64,000 nt of DNA, taken from assembly GCF_014648395.1 (NCBI RefSeq), contig NZ_BMRA01000007.1, forward strand, positions 61,991 to 125,990, given 5' to 3'. The notes under the pieces are model-generated. The model did no database searches, was not told the DNA's origin, and saw nothing but the letters and a program-made list of their open reading frames with translations. The stretch is from Micromonospora fulviviridis. Its GTDB lineage: Bacteria > Actinomycetota > Actinomycetes > Mycobacteriales > Micromonosporaceae. Below, one piece after another: positions 42,972 to 51,182 of the stretch (position 1 is its first letter; the number at the start of each line of letters is the position of its first letter). The translations under genes and the position numbers were made by a program.

Positions 42972-44188
42972 CAGGCGACCACCCGGGTGGGCCGGCGCAC
43001 GGTGGCCACCTCGGCGTACAGCTCCGCGAGCCGGTCGGCGGTGGTGGACCAGGAGTAGCGGGTGCGGGCGCGCTCCAGGGCCGCGGTGGCGTAGGCGAAC
43101 CGGCGGATCCGGTCGCCGAGCAGCCCGCGGATCGCCGCGCCGAGGGCCGCCGGGTCGCGGGCCGGCACCAGGTCGCCGGTCCGGCCGGGCACCACCGTGT
43201 CCCTGAGCCCGCCCACGGCGGTGCCGATCACCGGTACGCCGCACGCCATCGCCTCCAGCGGGGTCAGCCCGAACGGCTCGTACCAGGGGGCGGCGACCAG
43301 CACGTCCGCCGACCGGTACCAGCGCCCCATCTCCTCCCGGGGGACCGCCCCGATGAGCTTCACCCGGTCGGCGATCCCGCGGGACTCGGCGAGCGCCCGC
43401 AGCCGCAGCGCGTACGGGTCGGTCTCCAGCAACCCGGCGGGCGGGCCGCCGACCACCACGCACTCGGCGTCGGGCACCAGCGCGGTGGCCCGGATGACGT
43501 CCTGGAAGCCCTTGCGCTCGACCAGCCGCCCGACGGTGAGGATCCGGGGCCGGGCGCCGTCCCGTTCGGCGACCGGGCCCAGCGGCGCGAAGGTGGACAG
43601 GTTCACCCCGGACGGCACGACGGTCATCCGGGATCGGGGCACCCCCATCCGGACCAGCTCGGCCACCTCGTCCTGGCACTGGGCGACCACCCGGTCGACC
43701 GAGCGGCCCAGCCGGCGCTCGTGCCCGACCCGGCCCGGCGGGCTGGTGTCCTGCGCGCCCTGGTGCCGCCGCTTGACGGTGCCGAGCGCGTGGTACGTCT
43801 GCACCACCGGCACCCCGGTGCGCCGCGCGGCGGCCAGCCCGGCCAGGCCGCTCATCCAGAAGTGCGCGTGCACCACCTCGGGCTGCCAGTCGCCGGTGCG
43901 CCACCGCTCGGCCAGCCACTCCCCGAACGCCGGCATGTACGGCAGCAGGTCGTCCTTGGCCACCGGCTCGGCCGGCCCGGCGGGCACGTGCACCACGTCG
44001 TACCCGTCCGGGGCGCGGACCGTCACGGGCAGGTCCACGGCGTCGAGCCGGGTGTACACGCGGACGTCGTGACCGGCGGCGGCGAGCGCGGCGGAGAGCT
44101 CCGCGACATGCGTGTTCTGGCCGCCGGCGTCCTCCCCGCCGAGGACGGCGAGCGGGCTGGCGTGCTCCGAGATCATCGCGATGCGCAT
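42971..44188 (-). CDS. GT4 glycosyltransferase
   Basis: 405 residues, GT-B fold. GGEDAGGQNTHVAELSAAL near 21-39 is the glycine loop shared with sucrose-phosphate-synthase-like and MshA-like enzymes; VHAHFWMSG near 115; GVNLSTFAP; ILTVGRLVERKG near 225-236; and EPFGLTPLEAMACG is the donor-binding E-x7-E motif. It likely uses a nucleotide sugar to extend the glycan made by this operon. GGAGG close to the ATG at 44188. It begins 16 bp inside the upstream gene. Confidence 0.9.
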   Translation of the reverse strand: MRIAMISEHASPLAVLGGEDAGGQNTHVAELSAALAAAGHDVRVYTRLDAVDLPVTVRAPDGYDVVHVPAGPAEPVAKDDLLPYMPAFGEWLAERWRTGDWQPEVVHAHFWMSGLAGLAAARRTGVPVVQTYHALGTVKRRHQGAQDTSPPGRVGHERRLGRSVDRVVAQCQDEVAELVRMGVPRSRMTVVPSGVNLSTFAPLGPVAERDGARPRILTVGRLVERKGFQDVIRATALVPDAECVVVGGPPAGLLETDPYALRLRALAESRGIADRVKLIGAVPREEMGRWYRSADVLVAAPWYEPFGLTPLEAMACGVPVIGTAVGGLRDTVVPGRTGDLVPARDPAALGAAIRGLLGDRIRRFAYATAALERARTRYSWSTTADRLAELYAEVATVRRPTRVVA

Positions 44189-45147
44189 ACTTCCTCCTCC
44201 AGCAGCCGGTCCCAGTCGGCGAGGAAACGCTCCAGGCCGTAGCGGTTCCGGGCGGCGGTCCGGGCCGCGGCGCCCGCCCGGCGGGCCGCCGCCGGGTCGT
44301 CCAGCAGGCCCCGGGCCGCCTCGACGAGCACGTCGACCCGGGTGGAGAGGGCCCCGGCGGACGGCGGCACGGCCTCCACGGCCTCGGTGGTGGCCAGCGC
44401 CACCACCGGCATGCCCATGGTCATGGCCTCGACGAGGCTCAGCCCGAGCGAGGTCCACCGGCACAGGTGCAGGTACGCCCGCCGCTTCGCCAGCTCGGCG
44501 TGCATGGCGTGCTGCGGCACGTCGTCGTGGCTGGTGAGCCGGTCCGGGGGCAGGCCCAGGTGCTCGGCGAGCCCGGCCACCTTCATGCCGTAGACGTCCA
44601 GCGGGACGAGGTCGGCGAAGCGGGCCAGCAGGTCGGTGCCGGTGACCCGCCAGCGGCGGACCGGCTCGTTGATGACGACGGCGAGGCGGTCCAGCTCGCC
44701 GGTCCACTCGACGGCCGGAGCGACCACCCCGTGCTCGACCACCGCGGTGCGGGTGCCGCCGTTGTCCCAGAACAGCTCGTTGAAGTGGGTGACGTGGGTG
44801 AGCAGCAGGTCGTCCCGGTCGGCCATCGGGTGCCGGTTGTTCGGCACGTCGCCCTTCGGGGTGTTGTGCTCGACGTAGATCGCCGGCACGTCCCGGCCGA
44901 CCCGCCGGCCGAGCCACTCGCATGCCAGGTCGAACTCCTCGGGCCGCTGGAGCAGAACCACGTCCACGTCGGCCCGGCGCAGCTCCGGCGGGGTCACCTC
45001 GACGGCGCCGTCCGGCCACGGGTAGGTCCGCGCCCGGCCCAGCCCGTACGCGCCCCGGTCCGGGGTGACGGGCACCAGGTAGCGGTGCTTGCCGTGCACG
45101 AACGACGTGGTCCACGACCCGTGCACGTGCCACACCAGGACGTTCAT
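44173..45147 (-). CDS. GT4-like glycosyltransferase
   Basis: 324 residues. MNVLVWHVHGSWTTSFVHG is a characteristic N-terminus of a poorly described transferase group; VYVEHNTPKGD near 90, VYGMKVAGLAEHLG near 208 and the donor-end stretch CRWTSLGLSLVEAMTMGMP (an E-x-A motif) near 253-271 fit a GT-B enzyme of about average length for short GT4 members. Acceptor and donor are unknown. ATG 45147 overlaps the stop of the HAD-GT9 gene (ATGA), and its own end overlaps the next start by 16 bp. Confidence 0.85.
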   Translation of the reverse strand: MNVLVWHVHGSWTTSFVHGKHRYLVPVTPDRGAYGLGRARTYPWPDGAVEVTPPELRRADVDVVLLQRPEEFDLACEWLGRRVGRDVPAIYVEHNTPKGDVPNNRHPMADRDDLLLTHVTHFNELFWDNGGTRTAVVEHGVVAPAVEWTGELDRLAVVINEPVRRWRVTGTDLLARFADLVPLDVYGMKVAGLAEHLGLPPDRLTSHDDVPQHAMHAELAKRRAYLHLCRWTSLGLSLVEAMTMGMPVVALATTEAVEAVPPSAGALSTRVDVLVEAARGLLDDPAAARRAGAAARTAARNRYGLERFLADWDRLLEEEVCASR

Positions 45148-46823
45148 CCGACCACCCCGCCGGGGACGGTGACCAGCGGCTCCGGCGCGTCGGCGGGCAC
45201 CCCGAGCAGCCGCAGCGCCTCCAGCACCCGGCCCGGCTCGACGGCGGACAGGCAGGGATGGCCGGGGACCGGGCAGCGCACGGCCCGGCTGTCCCGGCAG
45301 GCCGCCCCGGCGTCGCCGAGCCGCACGGTGGGCACCCGGTAGGGCCCCCACTGCCCGAACGGGACGGTCGGGGCGAAGAGGCTGACCACCGGCACGCCGA
45401 GCGCCGCGGCCAGGTGCGCCGGCCCGGTGTTGCCGACCACGAGCGCGCCGGCCCGGGCGACCACCGCCGCCAGCTCGTCGAGGCCGGTACGTCCGCCCAG
45501 GTCGAGGCCGCCCGCGGCGGCCACCTGCGCGGTCAGCTCCCGTTCGTCAGGCCCGCCGGTGACCACCACCCGGTAGCCGGCCGCGCTGAGCACCCGGACG
45601 ATCCGGGTGGCCAGCTCGAACGGGCAGGCCCGGGTCTCCACCGAGGAACCCGGGTGCAGCACCACGTAGCCCGGCTCGCCGGCGGCGGCCGGGGCGGGCG
45701 GCAGCCGGTCGGCGCGCAACCGCAGCCCCGGCTCGTCCCCGGCGGGCAGGGCGAAGCCGGCTGCCGCGGCCAGCGACAGTGCCCGCTCCGGCTCGGGCAC
45801 CCCGACGGGGACCCGGTGCCGCACGTCGAGCAGGGCGCCGGGGTAGTCGTCGCTGATCGCGCTGATCCGCGGCACCCCGGCCATCCGGAGCAGCAGGGCG
45901 AGCGGCAGCGCCGACTGGTGGAAGGAGGTGAAGAGGACCGCCTCGTCCGCGCGGACGGCGGCGAGCCGGTCCACCAGGGTGCGCATCCCGGCCGGGTCGA
46001 CCGGCGGGGCGGGGGCGTCGATCCAGGGCAGCGGCCACTCGATGATCTCGTCGACGCCGGGCAGCAGCTCCGCGGCCGCCCGGCCGCGTGGCCCGCAGAG
46101 CAGCACCACCCGTTCCGCCCCGGCCGCCACCGCGCGGATGCCGGGGCCGGTGACCAGCACGTCGCCGGCCGCGTCGCTGCGCGCCACCAGCACCGTGCCC
46201 CGCCGGGGCGCGGGCCCGGGCGGGGCCACGAGCCGCATCCGGCCGAGGATGGTGCCGACCGCGTCCGGCAGGTCGGCGGCGACGGTGGGCGCGGCGGCCA
46301 CCTCGGCCGCCCGGGTGGCCGGGGTGGGCACCAGGATCCCGGCGGCGCCGGCCGCCGCGGCGGCGGCCATGTCGGCGCCGATGTCGCCGACCAGCACGCA
46401 GCGGGTCGGCGTGGTCCCGAGCGCCCGGGCCGCGGCGTGCACCAGCCCGGGGGCCGGCTTGCGGCAGGCGCAGCGGTCCGGCTCGCCGTGCGGGCAGATC
46501 TGCCAGCTGTCGAAGGGCCCGAGCAGCTCCTCCACCCGCGCGTTGACCCGCCGCAGGTCGTCGGCCGTGAAGCAGCCCCGGGCCAGGCCGGACTGGTTGC
46601 TCACGACGGCCAGGCGCAGCCCGGCCGCGCGCAGCCGGTCCAGCGCCTCCCGGGCGCCGGGCAGCGGACGGACCTTCTCCGGGTCGCCGTTGTAGGGCAC
46701 GTCCTCGACGAGCGTGCCGTCCCGGTCCAGCAGCACCGCGTCGTACAGGCCGGACGGGAACCGGCCAGCACCCGGGTCAACCCGGGCTGACCTGCACTGA
46801 TCCCGCTCGTGGTCCCGTCGCAC
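45144..46823 (-). CDS. Fusion: GmhB-like HAD phosphatase and GT9 heptosyltransferase domain
   Basis: About 559 residues. The N-terminal HAD-IIIA domain (about 25-195) has LLDRDGTLVED (DxDxT), VSNQSGLARG, the zinc loop CPHGEPDRCAC, CRKPAPG and VGDIGADM, all as in heptose 1,7-bisphosphate phosphatase. The C-terminal GT9 domain (about 205-545) has DAAGDVLVTGP, VVLHPGSSVETRACP and VVGNTGPAHLAAALG. So one chain dephosphorylates the heptose bisphosphate and transfers a heptose. First gene of the operon. The start is uncertain: GTG 46823 is used, ATG 46859 adds 12 unconserved residues. Confidence 0.88.
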   Translation of the reverse strand: MRRDHERDQCRSARVDPGAGRFPSGLYDAVLLDRDGTLVEDVPYNGDPEKVRPLPGAREALDRLRAAGLRLAVVSNQSGLARGCFTADDLRRVNARVEELLGPFDSWQICPHGEPDRCACRKPAPGLVHAAARALGTTPTRCVLVGDIGADMAAAAAAGAAGILVPTPATRAAEVAAAPTVAADLPDAVGTILGRMRLVAPPGPAPRRGTVLVARSDAAGDVLVTGPGIRAVAAGAERVVLLCGPRGRAAAELLPGVDEIIEWPLPWIDAPAPPVDPAGMRTLVDRLAAVRADEAVLFTSFHQSALPLALLLRMAGVPRISAISDDYPGALLDVRHRVPVGVPEPERALSLAAAAGFALPAGDEPGLRLRADRLPPAPAAAGEPGYVVLHPGSSVETRACPFELATRIVRVLSAAGYRVVVTGGPDERELTAQVAAAGGLDLGGRTGLDELAAVVARAGALVVGNTGPAHLAAALGVPVVSLFAPTVPFGQWGPYRVPTVRLGDAGAACRDSRAVRCPVPGHPCLSAVEPGRVLEALRLLGVPADAPEPLVTVPGGVVG

Positions 46824-46954
46824 GGGCGGCGGGTTCCCGACCCCCCGAGGAGTAAACATCAACTTCGGCGGAGCCGCCTCCGCCGGTGCCGCACGGCCGG
46901 TCCGCAACCCCGCTCCCGCCGACCCGGTCCGGCGTTACCCGCCGCCGGAGACAA

Positions 46955-46975
46955 GCTAACCCGGCCGCCGTTAGC
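46955..46975. promoter_or_regulatory. Dyad in the promoter region of the heptose-glycan operon
   Basis: GCTAAC (46955-46960) and GTTAGC (46970-46975) separated by nine bases. The minus-strand reading includes TAGCTT (46952-46957), a possible -10 that would start the operon message about 120 bases before the HAD-GT9 start. The same 180-bp spacer serves the divergent gene at 47005. Confidence 0.4.
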
Positions 46976-47004
46976 GGCGATCGGGGCGGGGGTATGAGGT
47001 TCGG

Positions 47005-47451
47005 GTGGCGATTGTGGAGAAAGTGATCGACGCGCCCCCGCAGCAGATCTTCGACGTGCTCGCCGACGGGTGGACGTACAGCGACTGGGTGGTGGGCACG
47101 GTGCACGTCCGCGACGTGGACGACACCTGGCCCCGGGTGGGCAGCCGGCTGCACCACAAGGCCGGCCCGTGGCCGTTATCGCTCCAGGACACCTCGACGG
47201 TGCTGGAGTGCGACGCCCCGCACAAGTTCGTGGTACGGGCCGGGCTGTGGCCGGCCGGCGAGGCGATCGTGGTGTTCCGGCTGGAGCCGCTGGACGGCGG
47301 CCGGACCCGGGTCACCATCGGCGAGGACTTCGCCGCCGGCCCGCTGCGCTGGGTGCGGAACAAGCTCAACGACCTGGTGCTGCACCAGCGGAACAAGGAG
47401 ACGTTGCGCCGGCTCTCGGACATCGCCACCCGGCAGAAGGCGGACCGGTGA
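47005..47451 (+). CDS. SRPBCC (START-like) family protein
   Basis: 148 residues of the polyketide-cyclase/START-like fold: VIDAPPQQIFDVLADGWTYSDWVVG at the N-terminus, VLECDAPHKFVVRA in the middle and LEPLDGGRTRVTIGEDF towards the end, followed by a long C-terminal helix. It should enclose a hydrophobic ligand; which one is unknown. Start is GTG with TATGAG six bases upstream and no ribosome-binding site. The stop overlaps the start of the broken SDR gene (GTGA). Confidence 0.88.
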   Translation: MAIVEKVIDAPPQQIFDVLADGWTYSDWVVGTVHVRDVDDTWPRVGSRLHHKAGPWPLSLQDTSTVLECDAPHKFVVRAGLWPAGEAIVVFRLEPLDGGRTRVTIGEDFAAGPLRWVRNKLNDLVLHQRNKETLRRLSDIATRQKADR

Positions 47452-48252
47452 CGCAGCGGGTGGTGATCACCGGGGCGAGCGCGGGCGTCGGGCGAGCGGT
47501 GGCCCAGCCGTACGGGGCGCGCGGCGCACGGCTGGCCCTGCTGGCCCGGGGCGCGGCCGGGCTGGCCGCCGCCGAGCGGGACTGCCGCCGGCTCGGCGCC
47601 GCCGAGGTGCGCACCTACCAGGTGGACGTGGCCGACGCCGGCGCGGTGCAGCGCGCCGCCGACGACGTGGCGCACCACTACGGCGGGCTGGACGTCTGGG
47701 TCAACGACGCCATGGTCTCGGTCTTCGCGCCGGCCTGGGAGATCACCGCGGCCGAGTTCCGCCGGGTCACCGAGGTCAACTACCTGGGCACCGTGCACGG
47801 CACACTGGCCGCGCTGCGCCACATGCGCGCCCACAGCCGCGGGGCGATCGTGCAGGTCGGTTCGGCGCTGGCCTACCAGGGCATCCCGTTGCAGTCGGCG
47901 TACTGCGCGAGCAAGCACGCGGTGCAGGGCTTCAACGACTCGCTCCGGGCCGAACTGCTGCACGACTGCCCCGGGGTGAGGCTGTCGATGGTGCAGCTCC
48001 CGGCGGAAGCTGGCCCGCGACGGCTACGACAGCCAGCAGACCGACGCGCCGATCGACCCGGCGACCTGGCGGGACAACCTGGACCGGCCGGGCGACGACG
48101 AGCAGGACCGGGGCGCCGAGGGGGTGTTCACCGACCGGGCCCGCCGGCACTCGGCGGCACTCTGGGTGAGCGCGCACAAGCCCCCCGTGTCCGCGCTGAC
48201 GCTCGGTGGGCTGCTGCTGGCGGCCGGCGGGCTGGCCCGCCGGCTACGCTGA
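47448..48252 (+). pseudogene. SDR gene inactivated by an internal deletion and frameshift
   Basis: From GTG 47448 the first 185 codons are a normal classical SDR: TGASAGVG, VNDAMVSVFAP, YCASKHAVQGF, ending at LSMVQLPA near 47998-48006. From there the family sequence resumes only in the +1 frame as KLARDGYDSQQTDAPID (from about 48008) to RRLR-stop at 48252, including a C-terminal membrane segment. From family length, I estimate about 75 codons are missing between the parts. In the original frame there is no stop, so it runs in frame into the next gene. Confidence 0.75.
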
Positions 48253-48365
48253 CCGCCCGCCCCGGCGGACGGCCCGGAATCTTCGGGCGGGCGTCTGTGC
48301 GGACCACGCGGAGAGGACTGGCTACCCTCTCAGGTGAACCTGTCGGCCGACCGAGGATGTCCGTG

Positions 48366-49133
48366 ATGATCGAACCCGTGCAGTTGCCCTCCCCGTGGCG
48401 CGACGCACGCCTGACCGTCGTCGTTCCGACCTACAACGAGGCGGGCAACCTCCCGACGCTGGTCGAGCGCCTCCTGGCGCTGCCGCTGCCGGGGTTGAAG
48501 GTGCTCGTCGCGGACGACAACTCCCCGGACGGCACCGGCGAGGTCGCCGACAAGCTGGCCATCGAGCACCCGGACCGGGTGATGGTGGTGCACCGCCCGG
48601 GCAAGGAGGGCCTCGGCCGGGCGTACGTGGACGGCATCGGGCGGGCGCTGGACGACGGCGCCGAGTACGTCGCGCAGATGGACGCCGACCTGTCGCACCC
48701 GCCGGAGGCGCTGCCCGGCATGCTCGGCGCGCTGCTCTCCACCCAGGCCGGCGTGGTCATCGGCTCGCGCTACGTGCCGGGCGGCGAGCTGGACGAGAAC
48801 TGGCCGCTCTACCGTCGCGCGCTCAGCGGCTGGGCCAACCTCTACGTGCACACCCTGCTGCGGGTGCGGATCCGCGACCTGACCGCCGGGTTCAAGATCT
48901 GGCGGGCCGACGCGCTGCGTGACATCGGCCTCCAGCGGGTGCAGTCCAACGGCTACAGCTTCCAGGTGGAGATGCACTACCTGGCCACCAAGCTGGGGCA
49001 CACGATCCTCGAGGTGCCGATCCGCTTCGAGGAGCGCCGCGAGGGCGCCTCGAAGATGACCACCGCCACCAAGATCGAGAGCGCGCTCATGCCGTTCAAG
49101 CTGCGCACCCGGCACCGCAATCTGGACACCTGA
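48366..49133 (+). CDS. Polyprenol monophosphomannose synthase (DPM1-like GT2)
   Basis: About 255 residues, single catalytic GT2 domain without membrane helices. VVVPTYNEAGNLPTL is the nucleotide loop, DDNSPDGTGE (about 41-50) and MDADLSHPPE (about 102-111) carry the metal-binding Asp residues, and LSGWANLYVH with IRDLTAGFKIWR is typical of DPM1. It makes polyprenyl-phosphate-mannose from GDP-mannose at the inner membrane, feeding mannosylation of glycolipids and proteins. ATG 48366 with GAGG nine bases before; ATG 48357 is an alternative. TACCCT near 48323 may be its -10. Confidence 0.92.
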   Translation: MIEPVQLPSPWRDARLTVVVPTYNEAGNLPTLVERLLALPLPGLKVLVADDNSPDGTGEVADKLAIEHPDRVMVVHRPGKEGLGRAYVDGIGRALDDGAEYVAQMDADLSHPPEALPGMLGALLSTQAGVVIGSRYVPGGELDENWPLYRRALSGWANLYVHTLLRVRIRDLTAGFKIWRADALRDIGLQRVQSNGYSFQVEMHYLATKLGHTILEVPIRFEERREGASKMTTATKIESALMPFKLRTRHRNLDT

Positions 49134-49165
49134 CCCGCCACCGGGCACCTTCCGCACCGACACTG

Positions 49166-49200
49166 GCCTCACGCTGCGTCATGACGACGCAGCGTGAGGC
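49166..49200. terminator. Strong terminator after the polyprenol-mannose synthase gene
   Basis: A 15-bp perfect stem GCCTCACGCTGCGTC / complement with ATGAC loop, followed directly by TTTG on plus. It lies 33 bp after the stop at 49133. Confidence 0.8.
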
Positions 49201-49232
49201 TTTGTCGTCCGGCCACCACCACCCCGCACCCG

Positions 49233-49355
49233 CTTTGCTCTGCAGCCATCACCGCAGCACCGTCCTCACCTGCGCGGCACGAAGCGGCCCGGCCGCCGCG
49301 CCGGCGTCAGCCGCCCACCGTGCGTGAACGCTGCGTATGCGGCTGCAGAGCAAAG
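49233..49355. repeat. Intergenic element bounded by 15-bp perfect inverted repeats
   Basis: CTTTGCTCTGCAGCC (49233-49247) and its exact complement (49341-49355) enclose 93 bases. The arms are A/T-containing and start with CTTTG. The interior has no open frame with good codon use. It occupies most of the 384-bp non-coding stretch 49134-49517. The form is that of a small mobile or REP-like element; I recall similar sequences from Micromonospora intergenic regions, but this needs a search. Confidence 0.7.
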
Positions 49356-49454
49356 GCAGTGGGCGGAGGTGCCGGCTGGGCCGTTGTCGGTCACCGGCAG
49401 TGACCGGGAGCGGCGGGATCGTCGGGTCGGACCGGACCATCGGACCCTCGGGCC

Positions 49455-49482
49455 AGCGGCCGGCGGCCGGCGGCCGGCGGCC
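49455..49482. repeat. Heptamer tandem repeat, four units
   Basis: GGCGGCC repeated four times head to tail (first unit begins A instead of G), in non-coding DNA 35 bp before the 3' end of the FAD oxidoreductase gene. Each unit is nearly self-complementary, so several hairpin registers are possible. Confidence 0.7.
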
Positions 49483-49517
49483 GGACGCGAACGCCGCGCG
49501 CCGCCCGAACCGTCGGG

Positions 49518-51110
49518 TCAGCGGTAGACGGTGCGGTGCGCGGCGCCGATCACGCCCGCGTAGAGGTCGCCGGTGAGCAGGCGGTCGCGGGCCAGGGCGG
49601 CGCGGGCCGCGTTCGCGCCGGGCGCGCCGTGCACCCCGCCGCCGGGGTGCGCCGAGGCGCTGGCCAGGAAGAGCCGGTCCACCGGGGTGTCCGCGCGGCC
49701 CAGGCCGGGGATCGGCCGCAGGAAGAGCTGCTGGTACGCGGCCGCGGTGCCCCCGCCCAGCGCGCCACCGACCAGGCTCGGCTCGGCGGCCTCCAGGTCG
49801 GCCGGGCCGGCCACGTGCCGCCCGAGGATCAGCGAGCGGAAGCCCGGTGCGGCCTCCTCCAGCACCTCCTCCATCCGCTCCACGTGACCGGCGACCTCCT
49901 CGGCCCGCCAGTGCCGGCGGAACGGCAGGTGGGTGTACGACCAGAGCGACTCGGTGCCCGGCGGGGAGTGGCTCGGGTCGGCCACCGACATCTGCCCCAC
50001 CAGCAGGAAAGGGTCCCGGGGCAGTTCGTTGCGGGCCAGCGCCCCCGCGTACGCGGTGAGCCCGTCCAGGTCGGCGCCGAGGTGCACGGTGCCGGCGCCG
50101 GCCACCGCCCGGTTCTTCCACGGCACCGGCGCCGACAGCGCCCAGTCCACCTTGAGCGTGGAGCCGTCCCACTTGAAGTGCGCGAGGTCCTCGACCAGCC
50201 GGGGCGGTAGCGCCGCCGCACCGACCAGGTCCAGGTAGAGCGCCGGCGCGGGGACGTCGGCGAGCACCGCCCGACGGGCCCGCCAGTCGGCGCCGCCGGC
50301 GGTGCGCACGCCCATGGCCCGGCCCCGGGCGGTGAGCACCCGCTCGACCCGGGCGCCGTACTCGATGCGGCCGCCCCGCTCGACCAGCCGCGCCACCAGC
50401 GCGTCGGTGATCCGCTGTGCGCCGCCGACCGGCACCGGCCAGCCGACCTGCTGGCCGAGCATGGCGAGCAGCCAGCCGTACACCCCGGAGCCGGCCTCCT
50501 CAGGCGACAGGTCGGTGTGCAGGGCGCAGCCGGCCAGCAGCGCCGGACCGCCCTCGCCGGCGAAGAGTTCGTCGCCGAGCTTGCGTACCGGCACCACGAG
50601 CCGGCGGGCCAGCCGCAGCGCGCCGGAGACCTTCAGCCGGCGCAGCAGGGTCAGCCCGCCGCGCACCGGCGGGAACGGGCGGGTGATCACGTCGAGCATC
50701 GGCTCGGCCACCTGGCACCAGTCCGCGTACGCGTGCCGCCAGCGGTCGCCGTCGCCGGGGGCGAACGCCTCCAGCGAGGCCGCGGTGACGTCGAGGTCCC
50801 GGTTCACCACGGCCGCGCGGCCGTCCGGAAGCAGGTGGGCCAGCACGTCCGGGGCGTTGGTCCAGGACAGCCCGTACCGCTCCAGGCGCAGGCCGCGCAG
50901 CACCGGCGAGGCGTACCCGAGCGGGTAGAAGGAGCTGTAGAGGTCGCTGAGGTAGCCGGGGACGGTCACCTCGGCGGAGCGCACCGCCCCGCCGGGGACC
51001 TGCGTGGCCTCCAGCACCAGCACGTCCCAGCCCGCGTCGGCCAGCAGGTTCGCGGCCACCAGCCCGTTGTGCCCGGCGCCGATGACGACGGCGTCCGCGG
51101 TCGAAATCAT
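49518..51110 (-). CDS. FAD-dependent oxidoreductase (phytoene-desaturase/PYROXD2-like)
   Basis: 530 residues. The N-terminal dinucleotide fold VVIGAGHNGLVAANLLADAG (8-27) followed by LEATQVPGGAVRS is typical of the phytoene-desaturase superfamily; the C-terminal FAD loop is SASAHPGGGVHGAPGANAARAA. The middle segments (WPVPVGGAQRITDAL) fit the PYROXD2-like branch rather than carotenoid desaturases, so no pigment role is claimed. ATG start with weak upstream sequence (CGGATCGG). No carotenoid genes are nearby. Confidence 0.9.
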   Translation of the reverse strand: MISTADAVVIGAGHNGLVAANLLADAGWDVLVLEATQVPGGAVRSAEVTVPGYLSDLYSSFYPLGYASPVLRGLRLERYGLSWTNAPDVLAHLLPDGRAAVVNRDLDVTAASLEAFAPGDGDRWRHAYADWCQVAEPMLDVITRPFPPVRGGLTLLRRLKVSGALRLARRLVVPVRKLGDELFAGEGGPALLAGCALHTDLSPEEAGSGVYGWLLAMLGQQVGWPVPVGGAQRITDALVARLVERGGRIEYGARVERVLTARGRAMGVRTAGGADWRARRAVLADVPAPALYLDLVGAAALPPRLVEDLAHFKWDGSTLKVDWALSAPVPWKNRAVAGAGTVHLGADLDGLTAYAGALARNELPRDPFLLVGQMSVADPSHSPPGTESLWSYTHLPFRRHWRAEEVAGHVERMEEVLEEAAPGFRSLILGRHVAGPADLEAAEPSLVGGALGGGTAAAYQQLFLRPIPGLGRADTPVDRLFLASASAHPGGGVHGAPGANAARAALARDRLLTGDLYAGVIGAAHRTVYR

Positions 51111-51182
51111 CCGATCCGCCTACCCGGCCGGTTACCGGGCGAAACGCGTTTGCCTCGCCGGGGTCGGGGCATCCACTGCCGC

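Noticed and set aside
47448-49133. A natural fusion of an SDR with the polyprenol-mannose synthase
   Set aside because: The frame is continuous, but the SDR lacks its C-terminal third in that frame and the synthase has its own start, ribosome-binding site and promoter-like box. The continuity is a result of the frameshift.
49194-49403. Small plus-strand frames in the 49.2-49.5 kb stretch
   Set aside because: They overlap the inverted-repeat element, have no ribosome-binding sites and show poor codon use.
49455-49482. CRISPR-like repeat
   Set aside because: Units are seven bases with no spacers, so this is a simple tandem repeat.
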